Assembly: GCA_965221195.1 (NCBI GenBank)
Contig: OZ244864.1
Location: forward strand, 2,628,875-2,692,874
From: Poriferisodalis sp965221195
GTDB taxonomy: Bacteria > Actinomycetota > Acidimicrobiia > Acidimicrobiales > Poriferisodalaceae
DNA: 64,000 bases
Direction: 5' to 3'
Below the pieces are notes generated by a model. It was given only the letters and a program-made list of their open reading frames with translations, was not told the DNA's origin and did no database searches. A program made the position numbers and the translations under genes. This document shows, in pieces, positions 9,604-18,634 of this stretch. Within the stretch, counting starts at the first letter, position 1. Each line of letters begins with the position of its first letter.

Positions 9604-9639
9604 TCCCCAAAATGCCGCACAACCGACATGCGGCCTTAT

Positions 9640-9685
9640 CAGTTGGTGGATCAGTTGCTGGCTCAGTTGGTGGATGAGTTGCTGG
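9640..9685. repeat. Direct repeat pair upstream of dapA
   Basis: Two 22-base copies starting CAGTTGGTGGAT and ending TTGCTGG lie 24 bases apart and differ at one base. They fill most of the gap in front of dapA. Confidence 0.8.
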
Positions 9686-9703
9686 CAACCTCCGGCACAG
9701 CAG

Positions 9704-9709
9704 TAGTCT
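9704..9709 (+). promoter_or_regulatory. Putative -10 box, leaderless promoter of dapA
   Basis: TAGTCT lies 7 bases before the GTG start of dapA, the spacing expected when transcription begins at the start codon. A weak TTGCTG lies 19 bases upstream, inside the direct repeat. Confidence 0.4.
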
Positions 9710-9716
9710 CCGATAG

Positions 9717-10601
9717 GTGAGCGCGCGATTCGGACGAGTGGTTCCGGCGATGGTGACGCCATTTGGAGCGGACGGATCGCTGGATGTGGATGCGGGGGTG
9801 ACGCTGGCTCGCTGGCTCACAGACGAAGGCGCCGAAGGTCTTGTCATCACCGGCACAACTGGCGAGGGTCCCACGGTCACCGACGAGGAAGACTGGGATC
9901 TGTGGCGCGCTGTTGCGGAGGCTGTCACTGTTCCCGTCGTGGCAGGCACCACCACCAACGACACGGCACATTCGATCAAACAGACCCGCAAGGCCGCTGA
10001 ACTCGGCGTGGACGGCATCTTGGCCGTCACGCCGTACTACAACCGACCATCACAGGCAGGCATCAAGGTCCACTTCGCCGCGATTGCCAAATGCACCGAC
10101 CTGCCGATCATCTTGTACGACATCCCGGCCCGCACAGGACGCAAAATCGACACACCCACCTTGATAGAGCTAGCGCAAATCCCCAACATCGTGGCTGTGA
10201 AGGACGCAGCAGGAAACCCCGGCGAGACTGCAAAAGTCATCGCAGAAGCCCCCGAAGGATTTGAGGTGTACAGCGGCGACGACAGTCTCACACTGCCGTT
10301 GCTGGCCGTCGGCGCTGTGGGCGTGATCAGCGTGGCAGCGCATTGGAGCATTCCCGAGCATGTCGCAATGTTCGATGCCTGGGAGGCAGGCGATGTAGCC
10401 AAAGCGCGTGAGATCAACGCTGCTCTGCTGGAGAGCTTCGACTACGAGACCAGCGACACAGCACCCAACCCTGTGCCCACCAAGGCCATGCTGCGCACGC
10501 TGGGCTTGCCGGTTGGCGAGCCTCGCCCACCCATGGGCCCTACACCTGAAGGCCTTGAGGACCGCGCTCGCGAGGTCTACGCCCGACTGAAGCAGACTTG
10601 A
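9717..10601 (+). CDS. dapA: 4-hydroxy-tetrahydrodipicolinate synthase
   Basis: 294 residues with the TIM-barrel DapA fold: condenses pyruvate with aspartate semialdehyde in lysine and diaminopimelate synthesis. The Schiff-base lysine is in IVAVKDAAGN, the catalytic tyrosine in TPYYNRPSQAG, and GTTGEGPT near residue 45 matches the substrate loop. Start is GTG at 9717. Its stop TGA is overlapped by a TTG that begins rnj. A dapA-rnj pair is common in actinobacteria; dapB lies just beyond on the opposite strand. Confidence 0.95.
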   Translation: MSARFGRVVPAMVTPFGADGSLDVDAGVTLARWLTDEGAEGLVITGTTGEGPTVTDEEDWDLWRAVAEAVTVPVVAGTTTNDTAHSIKQTRKAAELGVDGILAVTPYYNRPSQAGIKVHFAAIAKCTDLPIILYDIPARTGRKIDTPTLIELAQIPNIVAVKDAAGNPGETAKVIAEAPEGFEVYSGDDSLTLPLLAVGAVGVISVAAHWSIPEHVAMFDAWEAGDVAKAREINAALLESFDYETSDTAPNPVPTKAMLRTLGLPVGEPRPPMGPTPEGLEDRAREVYARLKQT

Positions 10602-12367
10602 ATTCGCCGAGACCCACGCAGCACAACGGTCGGTCGCGCAGCCAGCACGGCAGACACGATGCCCCTAGGGGAAACACTTCACCAGTGACTGTCACCTTTT
10701 TGGGCGGGCTAGGCGATGTCGGGCGCAACTGCACCGTCGTTGAGCAGGAAAACAAACTGCTCATCATCGACTTCGGGGTGATGTTCCCCGACCCGGCGAT
10801 CATGCCCGGCGTGCGGCAAGTACTGCCCGATATGGACTGGCTCAACTCGCGTGCGAGCGACATTGTGGGCTTGGTAGTGACGCACGGCCACGAAGACCAC
10901 CTCGGCGGCGTGCCCCACTTCCTGCGCAACATTGAGGTCCCCTTGTACGGGTCGGCGTTGTCCATGGCACTTGCGGAGCACAAGGTCACCGAAGCACGCT
11001 TGGCCGATCGCACCTCGTTTCATGTCATCGGCGACGGTGAGCGTCGCAGGATCGGCCCATTCGATGTCGAGGCGTTGCCGGTCACCCATTCGGTACCCCA
11101 GAGCCTGTGCATCGTGCTGCACACACCGGCCGGTGTGCTGGTACACACAGGCGACTTCAAGATCGACCCCTCACCGGTGGACGGTCGGCTGACCGACTTA
11201 GGCCGCTTGCGTGTACTCGCAGACGAGGGCATCGCCTTGCTGATGGCCGATTCCACCAACGCTGACCGCCCGGGAAGCAGCGCGTCGGAGACCGAGATCG
11301 GCGCCACGCTTCGGCGGCTGTTGAGCGAGCGTGCGGACCGGCGACTGATCGTGAGCTGCTTCGCCAGTCACCTGCACCGGGTCCAGCAAATCTGCGACGC
11401 CGCTATGGCCGAGGGTCGCGTGGTGGTCCCTGTGGGGCGCTCCATGGTGACCAACTTCCGCATTGCACGCGAATTGGGCGTGCTGGACGTTCCAGAGCGT
11501 GCGATATTCGGTGTTGAACAACTTGATCGCTTCGAACCGAACGAACTCTGCATCGTTTGCACTGGCAGCCAGGGCGAGTTGGGTGCGGCGCTGTCTCAGA
11601 TCGCTGACGGAGCGCATCCAAATGTGACAGTCGGCCCTAACGACACAGTAATACTGTCGAGCCATCCAATCCCGGGTAACGAGCGAGCCGTATTCCGCAT
11701 GGTCTCGCGGCTCACACAACAAGGTGCCGAAGTCATCCACGACGGACACGAGCTAGTCCACACGTCTGGGCATGCACAGCGCGACGAACTGCGCGAGCTG
11801 CACCAAGCTTGCCGCCCGCGGTGGTTCGTGCCGATTGAGGGCGAGTTCCACATGCTGGCTCGCCATGCCGATCTTGCCCGTCAGATGGGGATGAAGGCCA
11901 AACGAGTGCTGACGCTGACCGATGGAGCACAAATCACGCTCACAGGCAAAGAGCTTCAGGTGGGTGTCGGTGTCCCGTCGCCGTATCTCTGTGTGGACGG
12001 AACGTTTTACGACTCCGACGCTGCGGTCATCGGCGAACGGCTCGCTCTTACATCGGGCTTCGTGCATGTGACCGTCGTGGTTGACCCCCAAGGCCTTGTG
12101 GCAGCACCACCTCAGGTCGCCTCGCGCGGCTGGCTTGACGTGACCAAGCACGCCGACGTGATCGAAGCTCTACGCGCCGAGGTCGCTGAGTCTGTACAGC
12201 GGATTACCGCAGAGCGGATTACCGAAGAGTCACGGGTTGCTCCTAACACCATAGAGATCGACCCAGAAGAGATCGAGCGAACGGTCCGCCGCGCTGCCGG
12301 CCGCTTTGTCGGCACCCGCACAGGCCGCCGCCCTGCCATCTCCGCCGCCGTCATCTCCCTCGTCTGA
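10598..12367 (+). CDS. rnj: Ribonuclease J
   Basis: 589 residues, metallo-beta-lactamase/beta-CASP RNase with 5'-exo and endonuclease activity in mRNA decay and rRNA maturation. The zinc motif THGHEDHLGG is near residue 95, the later metal ligands are in VHTGDFKID and the beta-CASP serine/histidine blocks (SSHPIPGNE; HTSGHA) follow. The C-terminal domain has a repeated RITAERITEE. A TTG at 10598 overlaps the dapA stop (TTGA), favouring coupled translation. An internal GTG at 10685 begins VTVTFLGGLG, the usual start of the family, so about 29 residues may be extra. Confidence 0.95.
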   Translation: MNSPRPTQHNGRSRSQHGRHDAPRGNTSPVTVTFLGGLGDVGRNCTVVEQENKLLIIDFGVMFPDPAIMPGVRQVLPDMDWLNSRASDIVGLVVTHGHEDHLGGVPHFLRNIEVPLYGSALSMALAEHKVTEARLADRTSFHVIGDGERRRIGPFDVEALPVTHSVPQSLCIVLHTPAGVLVHTGDFKIDPSPVDGRLTDLGRLRVLADEGIALLMADSTNADRPGSSASETEIGATLRRLLSERADRRLIVSCFASHLHRVQQICDAAMAEGRVVVPVGRSMVTNFRIARELGVLDVPERAIFGVEQLDRFEPNELCIVCTGSQGELGAALSQIADGAHPNVTVGPNDTVILSSHPIPGNERAVFRMVSRLTQQGAEVIHDGHELVHTSGHAQRDELRELHQACRPRWFVPIEGEFHMLARHADLARQMGMKAKRVLTLTDGAQITLTGKELQVGVGVPSPYLCVDGTFYDSDAAVIGERLALTSGFVHVTVVVDPQGLVAAPPQVASRGWLDVTKHADVIEALRAEVAESVQRITAERITEESRVAPNTIEIDPEEIERTVRRAAGRFVGTRTGRRPAISAAVISLV

Positions 12368-12387
12368 GGGTCGCCGAAACCCACATT

Positions 12388-13164
12388 TCACAGACGCAGG
12401 TACGCATCAAGGCCGATCGTGACACCCCGATGGTCGGCGATCGCTTTGCAGGCGAGCAGCACTCCCGGCATGAACGACACCCGATCGAGGCTGTCGTGAC
12501 GGATCGTGAGCGTCTCCCCCGCCGTGCCGAGTAGTACCTGCTGGTGTGCAACTAGGCCCCGCAACCGCACTGAATGCAGCGGGATTCCCCCAGGACCTGT
12601 TCCGCCTCGGGCCCCCTGCAGCACTTCGTCATTAGTTGGATCAGGAGCCCAGTCAGACGACGCTGCCGCCATAGCACGCGCCGTCTGCATTGCTGTGCCC
12701 GACGGCGCGTCCACCTTGTTGTCGTGATGCAGCTCAATGATCTCAGCAGTCGGGAAAAACGGTGCCGCCAGTTCGGCGAATCGCATCATCAACACCGCCC
12801 CGATGGCGAAATTGGGAGCGATGAGGCAGTTGCTGACTGTGAAGGCAGCACGGCAGCGCTCGTAGTCGTCAAGGCCAAGACCGCTCGTGCCGACAACTGC
12901 GTGTACGCCATTCGCAGCACACCAAGCCAAATTCTCCCGAGCGGCAGCGGCCACCGTGAAATCCACTGCCACATCGATGCCCACAGGATCCACGTCGTCG
13001 GTTGCTGCGGAGATGTCGATGCTGTTAGTGACATCTCGCTGGCCGCCTGCGCGCGGATCCACGCCAGCCGCTAACCGCAGGTCCTCGTCGGCAGCTACGG
13101 CCTCACAAACCGTGGCACCCATCCGTCCACCCGCGCCAAAAACCAACACCCTCACGATGGTCAC
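12388..13164 (-). CDS. dapB: 4-hydroxy-tetrahydrodipicolinate reductase
   Basis: 258 residues; reduces the DapA product with NAD(P)H in the lysine/DAP route. The N-terminal nucleotide motif VFGAGGRMG is intact, the substrate motif ELHHDNKVDAPSGTA is present (usual E-x-H-H-x-x-K-x-D-x-P-S-G-T), and GVHAVVGTSG fits the central domain. Start is GTG at 13162-13164, with a second GTG three codons on. It is convergent with rnj, 20 bases away, and downstream of pnp. Confidence 0.95.
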   Translation of the reverse strand: MTIVRVLVFGAGGRMGATVCEAVAADEDLRLAAGVDPRAGGQRDVTNSIDISAATDDVDPVGIDVAVDFTVAAAARENLAWCAANGVHAVVGTSGLGLDDYERCRAAFTVSNCLIAPNFAIGAVLMMRFAELAAPFFPTAEIIELHHDNKVDAPSGTAMQTARAMAAASSDWAPDPTNDEVLQGARGGTGPGGIPLHSVRLRGLVAHQQVLLGTAGETLTIRHDSLDRVSFMPGVLLACKAIADHRGVTIGLDAYLRL

Positions 13165-13253
13165 GCTAGTGGCGCGCCAGAACGCCCCGTTGTGTGCAGT
13201 ACAGCCAAGCGGACTGAACAGCCAAGCTGTGTCAATCAGCCAAGCTGTGTCAA

Positions 13254-15770
13254 TCAGCGTCGGCTGCGGCGTCTACCTGAACCGCGGCCGAAATGCTCAA
13301 ACTCTGGACCCAAGTCACCGTAGATGCTGCGGGCGATCTGCTCGAAGTGCTCACCGAAAGACACATCCTCCCGAGCGGTGCCGCTAGGTGCCGATGCGCT
13401 GTCAGCAGCCTCCGCCACACCATCGGTATCGTCGGGCGCAGCGACCTCACCGCCTGTGTGTACGCCCACTGTTGCCGGTGTCCGAGACCGCCGTCTGCTG
13501 TTGTCACCTGCACGGTCGCGTCCACGTCGTGGCGCACGCTCCTCTTCGTCGGAACCTTCATCGTCGCCTTCGGTGCCCCCGACCTGGGTCGGATCGACGG
13601 GTGAGAGACTGATCTTGCCGTTCGGGTCGATCTCCTCAACAATCACGCTGACCACGTCGCCCAGCTCAAGCACTTCTTCAACGGAGTTCAAGCGTCGCTT
13701 GCCGCCCAGCTTGGAGATATGCAGCAGCCCGTCAGTGCCAGGCAGCACGTTCACGAACGCGCCGAACTTGGTGATATTGACGACACGGCCTTCGTAGGTG
13801 ACACCCATATCAGGCGTCGGCGGGTTGATGATCAACCGGATCTGGCGCTCGGCTTCTTCAACTACCTCGCGGTCAGAAGCGCCAATACTCACCGTGCCAA
13901 CTGCACCGTCATCGTCCACGTTGATGTCGGCGCCGGTCTCTTCCTGAATGGTGTTGATGACTTTGCCGCGCGGGCCTATGACCTCGGCGATCTTGTCGAT
14001 CGGAATCTCAAAGCTGGTGATCTTGGGGGCTCTCTCGCCTACATCCGGCCTCGGCTCAGCAATTGCCGCACGCATGACCTCAAGGATCTGCAGGCGGGCT
14101 TGGCGGGCCTGAGAGAGCGCTTGAGCCAGCACTTCGGCAGGGATGCCGTCGATCTTGGTGTCGAGCTGCAACGCAGTGATTGCGTCGGAGGTGCCTGCCA
14201 CCTTGAAGTCCATGTCGCCAAAGGCGTCCTCGGCCCCCAAGATGTCGGTCAGCGTCACGTATTTGCCGTCCGCATACACCAAACCCATAGCCACGCCGGC
14301 CACATGGTCCCTAATGGGCACACCGGCATCCATCAACGACAGCGAAGACGCACACACCGAACCCATCGATGTGGACCCGTTCGAGCTGAGCACGTCAGAC
14401 ACGAGCCGTATGGCATAGGGGAAGTCGTCTTTGGACGGTACAACCGGGAAGATCGCTCGCTCGGCAAGTGCGCCATGACCGATCTCGCGACGCTTCGGGC
14501 CGCGCATGAAGCCAGCCTCGCCGGTGGAGAACGGCGGGAAGTTGTAGTGATGCATGAACCGGCGTCGGTCTTGGGGGTTGAGCGTGTCAACGGTCTGCTC
14601 CATGCGAGACATAGCCAGCGTGGTGACGTTGAGGACTTGGGTCTCACCGCGCTGGAACAGACCCGAACCGTGCGCCGTCGGGCCGAGATAGCCCGCAACT
14701 GACATAAGAGGACGCACTTCATCTGTAGCTCGCCCATCAATGCGAAATCCGTCTGCCACGATCCGCTCACGCACGATCTCTTTCGACAGCGACCTCACAG
14801 CTTGTTGGATCTGATCTTTGGCGTTGTCGAGGTCGGCGAAGTCTTCGGCTAACTCGTCGACGATTGCGCTGTTGATCTCGGACTGTGCGGTCTCGCGCTC
14901 GGCTTTGTCAGCGATCGCCATGACCTCGCGTATGCGGCCTGCTGCGACCCCTCGCACGCGATCGAGCACCTCATCGGAATAGTCCTTGCAAGAGACGTAC
15001 TCCATCACCGAGATTGGGCCGGATTGCTCCTCAACGAGACGGCGGAGCGATTTCTGCAACTCGATAATGTCGTCGATCCACTGCTTGGCAGCTTCGAGAC
15101 CGTCGGCCAGCACCTCCTCAGTGACCTTGGGAGCACCGTCGGCGTAATACTCAAAACCCCGCTCAGTGCCACCGGCCTCAACCATCATCACGGCAATGTC
15201 GCCGCTTGACAGCTGGCGGCCGGCCACGACCATCTCAAAAGTGGCAGCGGCGGATTCTTCGTACGTTGCAAAGGGAATCCACTCGCCATCGGTGGAATAC
15301 GCGATGCGCACACCTGCAATCGGGCACTCAAACGGAATGCCGCTGATCCACAGTGCCGCCGATGCGCCGTTCAACGCCACGAGGTCGTAAGGGTTCACAT
15401 GATCGACGCCCAGAATCGTGCCCACGATGTGGGTGTCGTGGCGGTAATCGGACGGAAAGTTCGGACGCAGCGGGCGGTCGATCAGCCGACAAGTGAGAAT
15501 CGCATCGTCGGATGCGCGCCCCTCTCGCCGAAAGAACGAGCCGGGAATGCGGCCCACGGCGTACATGCGCTCTTCAATGTCAACGGTGAGCGGAAAAAAT
15601 GATGCACCGTCACGAGGTCGACCGGACGCCGTAGCCGTGACGAGTGCCTGCGTGTCGCCGATGCGAGACGTGACCGCCCCGTTTGCGAGTCCGGCGAGCA
15701 CGCCGGTCTCAAAAGTGATGGTCTTGTCGGTACCCGCGATGGGACCGGTGACCGAAATGGCTTCAGCCAT
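13254..15770 (-). CDS. pnp: Polyribonucleotide nucleotidyltransferase (PNPase)
   Basis: 838 residues; phosphorolytic 3'-5' exoribonuclease and polymerase. Two RNase PH domains (first from about residue 15, second around 320-540 with FPPFSTGEAGFMRGPKRREIGHG) are followed by KH (IPIDKIAEVIGPRGKVINT) and S1 (VNITKFGAFVNVLPGTDG) domains. The last 100 or so residues are an acidic, then basic low-complexity tail ending RRRSRR, longer than in well-studied enzymes. ATG at 15768-15770 follows an AGGAGCAG site. It lies 37 bases after rpsO, the classical rpsO-pnp pairing. Confidence 0.96.
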   Translation of the reverse strand: MAEAISVTGPIAGTDKTITFETGVLAGLANGAVTSRIGDTQALVTATASGRPRDGASFFPLTVDIEERMYAVGRIPGSFFRREGRASDDAILTCRLIDRPLRPNFPSDYRHDTHIVGTILGVDHVNPYDLVALNGASAALWISGIPFECPIAGVRIAYSTDGEWIPFATYEESAAATFEMVVAGRQLSSGDIAVMMVEAGGTERGFEYYADGAPKVTEEVLADGLEAAKQWIDDIIELQKSLRRLVEEQSGPISVMEYVSCKDYSDEVLDRVRGVAAGRIREVMAIADKAERETAQSEINSAIVDELAEDFADLDNAKDQIQQAVRSLSKEIVRERIVADGFRIDGRATDEVRPLMSVAGYLGPTAHGSGLFQRGETQVLNVTTLAMSRMEQTVDTLNPQDRRRFMHHYNFPPFSTGEAGFMRGPKRREIGHGALAERAIFPVVPSKDDFPYAIRLVSDVLSSNGSTSMGSVCASSLSLMDAGVPIRDHVAGVAMGLVYADGKYVTLTDILGAEDAFGDMDFKVAGTSDAITALQLDTKIDGIPAEVLAQALSQARQARLQILEVMRAAIAEPRPDVGERAPKITSFEIPIDKIAEVIGPRGKVINTIQEETGADINVDDDGAVGTVSIGASDREVVEEAERQIRLIINPPTPDMGVTYEGRVVNITKFGAFVNVLPGTDGLLHISKLGGKRRLNSVEEVLELGDVVSVIVEEIDPNGKISLSPVDPTQVGGTEGDDEGSDEEERAPRRGRDRAGDNSRRRSRTPATVGVHTGGEVAAPDDTDGVAEAADSASAPSGTAREDVSFGEHFEQIARSIYGDLGPEFEHFGRGSGRRRSRR

Positions 15771-15807
15771 GTCTGCTCCTGTTGTGGGGGTAGGGAGGGA
15801 TCGGTGG

Positions 15808-16080
15808 TCAGCGCCGCAGGCCGAGCTTTGCGATCAAAGCTCGGTATCGCTCCACGTCGTTGGCGTTCAGGTAGTCGAGCAACCTGCGCCGACGTCCGAC
15901 GAGCGTAAGAAGCCCTCGGCGACTGTGGTGATCCTTGTGGTGAGTCTTGAGGTGTTCGGTGAGATGGTCAATGCGCGCGCTGAGCTGCGCGACTTGCACT
16001 TCGGGCGATCCGGTATCAGTGGGGTGATGACGGTGCTCGTCAATCTGCGCGGCCGGTGGTCTTGATCTTTTGGCACTCAT
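15808..16080 (-). CDS. rpsO: 30S ribosomal protein S15
   Basis: 90 residues; binds the central domain of 16S rRNA early in 30S assembly. The family core DTGSPEVQVAQLSARIDHLTEHL and the basic HSRRGLLTLVGRRRRLL are complete. ATG at 16078-16080 (MSAKRSR) gives the normal length; a longer frame to 16119 is not needed. It is followed by pnp and preceded by a 198-base leader with a strong hairpin. Confidence 0.96.
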   Translation of the reverse strand: MSAKRSRPPAAQIDEHRHHPTDTGSPEVQVAQLSARIDHLTEHLKTHHKDHHSRRGLLTLVGRRRRLLDYLNANDVERYRALIAKLGLRR

Positions 16081-16179
16081 GCCGTTGCTGTATTCCCTCG
16101 GTTGTGACACCCAGCGCACGTTTGAATCCTTGTTGGCGATGCGATCAGGAAATCAACTGCGGAACCCGCTGCGGTGACC

Positions 16180-16198
16180 CGGCTGGGCAGCCCAGCCG
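16180..16198. promoter_or_regulatory. Inverted repeat in the rpsO leader
   Basis: CGGCTGGGC, one central base, GCCCAGCCG: two perfect 9-base arms about 100 bases before the rpsO start. S15 represses its own synthesis through leader RNA in several bacteria, so a regulatory structure is possible. No T-run follows on the minus strand, so a terminator for ribF is less likely. Confidence 0.5.
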
Positions 16199-16278
16199 AT
16201 CTGTTGTATCTCTATTCCACTGAGCAGGCTACCAGCAGCGCTGGCTATCAGCGGCGGTAGCTCCCCAACAGCAGACCG

Positions 16279-17223
16279 CTAGGCGTGCAAGCACTTCGCA
16301 GCATCCTCGATGTCACGGCGAAGCTGAGCTGAAAGCTCGTCTATGCCGTCGAAGCGCCGCTCGGGACGAAGTCGGCGGACGAAACGGAGCTTGGCAGTCT
16401 CACCGTAGAGATCGCCGCGGAAACCGATCAGGTGTGCCTCAACCATCGGGCGCTCTGCGAACTCATAGAAGGTGGGGCGGCGGCCAATGTTCACCGCTGC
16501 GGGATACTGAGATCCGTCCGGGCGGACATACCAAGCCGCGTAGACACCGTCGGCGGGTACCTGCAGGTCTGGCGTGGTGGGCAAATTGGCCGTCGGCACG
16601 CCAATCTGGCGACCACGCCGATCGCCGGCCGTCACCATTGCGCGCACCTCAAAAGGTCGTCCTAGCAAGCGATGAGCTCGCTCCACATCGCCGACAACGA
16701 GTGCTTTGCGGATCGATGTAGACGAAATGACATCGCCATCGCCGGTCATCTGCTTGACGAGTGGGAGACCGACCACTTCGTAGCCGTAGTCGGCACCAAC
16801 GTGACGAAGCGTCTCAATGTTGCCGCGCCTGCCTTGGCCGAAGTGGAAATCGGCACCGACCACCACGGCTCGGGCAGATAAACAGTTGACCAGAATCCGC
16901 TGGGCGAACTCCTCAGCAGGCACAGCAGCCTGAGCCTCGTCGAAGGTCACAACTAACGTGCAGTCAACACCAGTCTCAGCGAGCAGTTCAAGCTTGTGGT
17001 CAAGGTCGCACAGCAGCTTGGGCGCGGATTCGGGGCGGACCACAGTGGCCGGGTGCCGGTCGAAGGTCACGACCGCAGTGGCGCATCCCCGCTCAGCAGC
17101 CAAGCGGTGCATCTCAGAGATCACCGTGCGGTGTCCCCGGTGAACACCGTCATACTCGCCGACAGTCACGACGCTGCCGTGGTCAAGCACCGGGCACCAA
17201 TCCAAATCGCGGACAACCTCCAT
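16279..17223 (-). CDS. ribF: Bifunctional riboflavin kinase/FAD synthetase
   Basis: 314 residues; makes FMN and FAD from riboflavin. The N-terminal adenylyltransferase domain has GEYDGVHRGH near residue 20 (usual GNFDGVHxGH) and VTFDRHP; ISSTSIRKALVVGDV follows. The C-terminal kinase domain has GVPTANLPTTP and the GDLYGE metal/loop region. The ATG at 17221-17223 is chosen; a longer frame reaches back through a 14-base repeat array into truB. It sits downstream of truB as in many bacteria. Confidence 0.94.
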   Translation of the reverse strand: MEVVRDLDWCPVLDHGSVVTVGEYDGVHRGHRTVISEMHRLAAERGCATAVVTFDRHPATVVRPESAPKLLCDLDHKLELLAETGVDCTLVVTFDEAQAAVPAEEFAQRILVNCLSARAVVVGADFHFGQGRRGNIETLRHVGADYGYEVVGLPLVKQMTGDGDVISSTSIRKALVVGDVERAHRLLGRPFEVRAMVTAGDRRGRQIGVPTANLPTTPDLQVPADGVYAAWYVRPDGSQYPAAVNIGRRPTFYEFAERPMVEAHLIGFRGDLYGETAKLRFVRRLRPERRFDGIDELSAQLRRDIEDAAKCLHA

Positions 17224-17255
17224 CGGCCCAACGCTACTGTCACTGAGCAGTCCTG

Positions 17256-17311
17256 ACTGTGCAGACCTGGCTGTGCAAACCCGGCTGTGCAAACCCGGCT
17301 GTGCAGACCTG
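17256..17311. repeat. Tandem repeat, 4 x 14 bp, truB-ribF junction
   Basis: Four abutting 14-base units of consensus GCTGTGCA(A/G)ACC(C/T)G, with a partial fifth, occupy the gap between the truB stop and the ribF start. Confidence 0.88.
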
Positions 17312-17347
17312 ACTGTGCCCGATGCCAGCTCCGGCCTCTGCGGCACT

Positions 17348-18211
17348 TCAGTGCGGCAAAACCGTGGCGCGCAGCCGACCGTCGATGCGCTCGTGGACCC
17401 CAACTAGAACTCCGTTAGGCCCGACGAGCGCCCAAGGCCCGGATCCGTCGTAACGATTGTCTGGTAGGTGGGCACCGCTGCGAGCCCGAGCGGACTCAGC
17501 GACACTCAAGCGAATACGGGTCAAGTCCCGCACAAGCTCGGCAGGCTCGTGCAGTACGGCCTCGGCGATTGGCGCAGCCTCAGCCGCAGCGAAGGTGCCG
17601 CTGCGAGTCCGCCGGAGCGACCGGATATGTGCACCGCCGCCCAGCGCAACGCCTAGATCAGCTCCTAGAGACCTCACATAGGTACCTGCAGAACACTCCA
17701 CATGTGCCCAATAGACGAGCGGGTCATCGGTGGGATCGGTGTCGAAACAATAGATCTCAACTGGGCGCGACTCGCGCGCCACGGTCTGTCCTGCACGAGC
17801 GATCTCATGCAATCGACGGCCGCCGACGCGCACAGCAGAAACCATCGGCGGCACCTGCGAAATAACACCGACGAAGCCTGCCGCCGCTTCGGCGACTGCG
17901 GCGGGGTCAAGACACATGGCGTACCGGGCGACGGTCTCACCTGCAGCGTCAAGGGTGCTCGTGGTGAGTCCAAAAACGATCTCGCATTCGTAGGTCTTAC
18001 GTCCTGCGGCAGCGAAGCGCAGTAAGCGAGTGGCATTGCCGACGCCGATGACCAATACCCCGGTAGCCGACGGATCAAGCGTGCCGCCATGACCAATGCG
18101 CCGCTGCGCGAAGCGCCGACGTGCCATCGCAACAATGTCGTGGGATGTGGGCCCGGCCGGCTTGTCGACTATGACCATTCCGTGGACGGTCGCAGGGCGT
18201 CGTCGCGCCAT
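17348..18211 (-). CDS. truB: tRNA pseudouridine(55) synthase
   Basis: 287 residues; isomerises U55 in the T-loop of tRNAs. The catalytic aspartate is in HGGTLDPSATGVL near residue 45; VDKPAGPTSHD and GRKTYECEIVFGLTT precede and follow as in the family. CSAGTYVRSLGADLG matches the conserved TruB C-terminal catalytic-domain motif. The start ATG shares one base with the rbfA stop, so translation is coupled. The last 60 residues form the PUA-like tail. Confidence 0.95.
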   Translation of the reverse strand: MARRRPATVHGMVIVDKPAGPTSHDIVAMARRRFAQRRIGHGGTLDPSATGVLVIGVGNATRLLRFAAAGRKTYECEIVFGLTTSTLDAAGETVARYAMCLDPAAVAEAAAGFVGVISQVPPMVSAVRVGGRRLHEIARAGQTVARESRPVEIYCFDTDPTDDPLVYWAHVECSAGTYVRSLGADLGVALGGGAHIRSLRRTRSGTFAAAEAAPIAEAVLHEPAELVRDLTRIRLSVAESARARSGAHLPDNRYDGSGPWALVGPNGVLVGVHERIDGRLRATVLPH

Positions 18212-18621
18212 CAGTGCCTCTTGGGCCCGCCGTTTTGGTCCCGCTCCTCGGCAATGCCTGCTAACAGCTCGTCGATCCGTTCGGCTTCGACCGCCGAATA
18301 GTCGCGCCGAAAACGCAGAGCCGGCGTCCGCTTCAAGCTGGTTCCCGCACCAAGCGCGCGCTGCAGTCGCCCTTTGTGCTCATCGAACGCCGCCGCTATC
18401 TCGTCGTCGTCATAGCCGTCGCGCACGTCGTAGTGAACGACGGCCAGCGTGAGTTCACGGTCTACATCCACACCGGTGATGACAACTCCCTCAAAGACCT
18501 CGTCGAGACGTTCCATCTCCGATGCCACAACGTTGCGTACGAGTGTCCCGACACGGTCAGTGCGCTCGTACCGGTGAGCGGTCGCCATGGAGTGTCTCCG
18601 ACCGCGGGAGCGGCGAGCCAT
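18211..18621 (-). CDS. rbfA: 30S ribosome-binding factor A
   Basis: 136 residues; KH-fold protein that helps mature the 16S 5' end. ERTDRVGTLVRNVVASEM and the beta-strand DRELTLAVVHYDV match the family. TPALRFRRDYS followed by a short acidic helix is the typical end. It begins 13 bases after infB stops and overlaps truB by one base, giving the infB-rbfA-truB order. Confidence 0.93.
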   Translation of the reverse strand: MARRSRGRRHSMATAHRYERTDRVGTLVRNVVASEMERLDEVFEGVVITGVDVDRELTLAVVHYDVRDGYDDDEIAAAFDEHKGRLQRALGAGTSLKRTPALRFRRDYSAVEAERIDELLAGIAEERDQNGGPKRH

Positions 18622-18634
18622 CTAGCAGCGCTCT

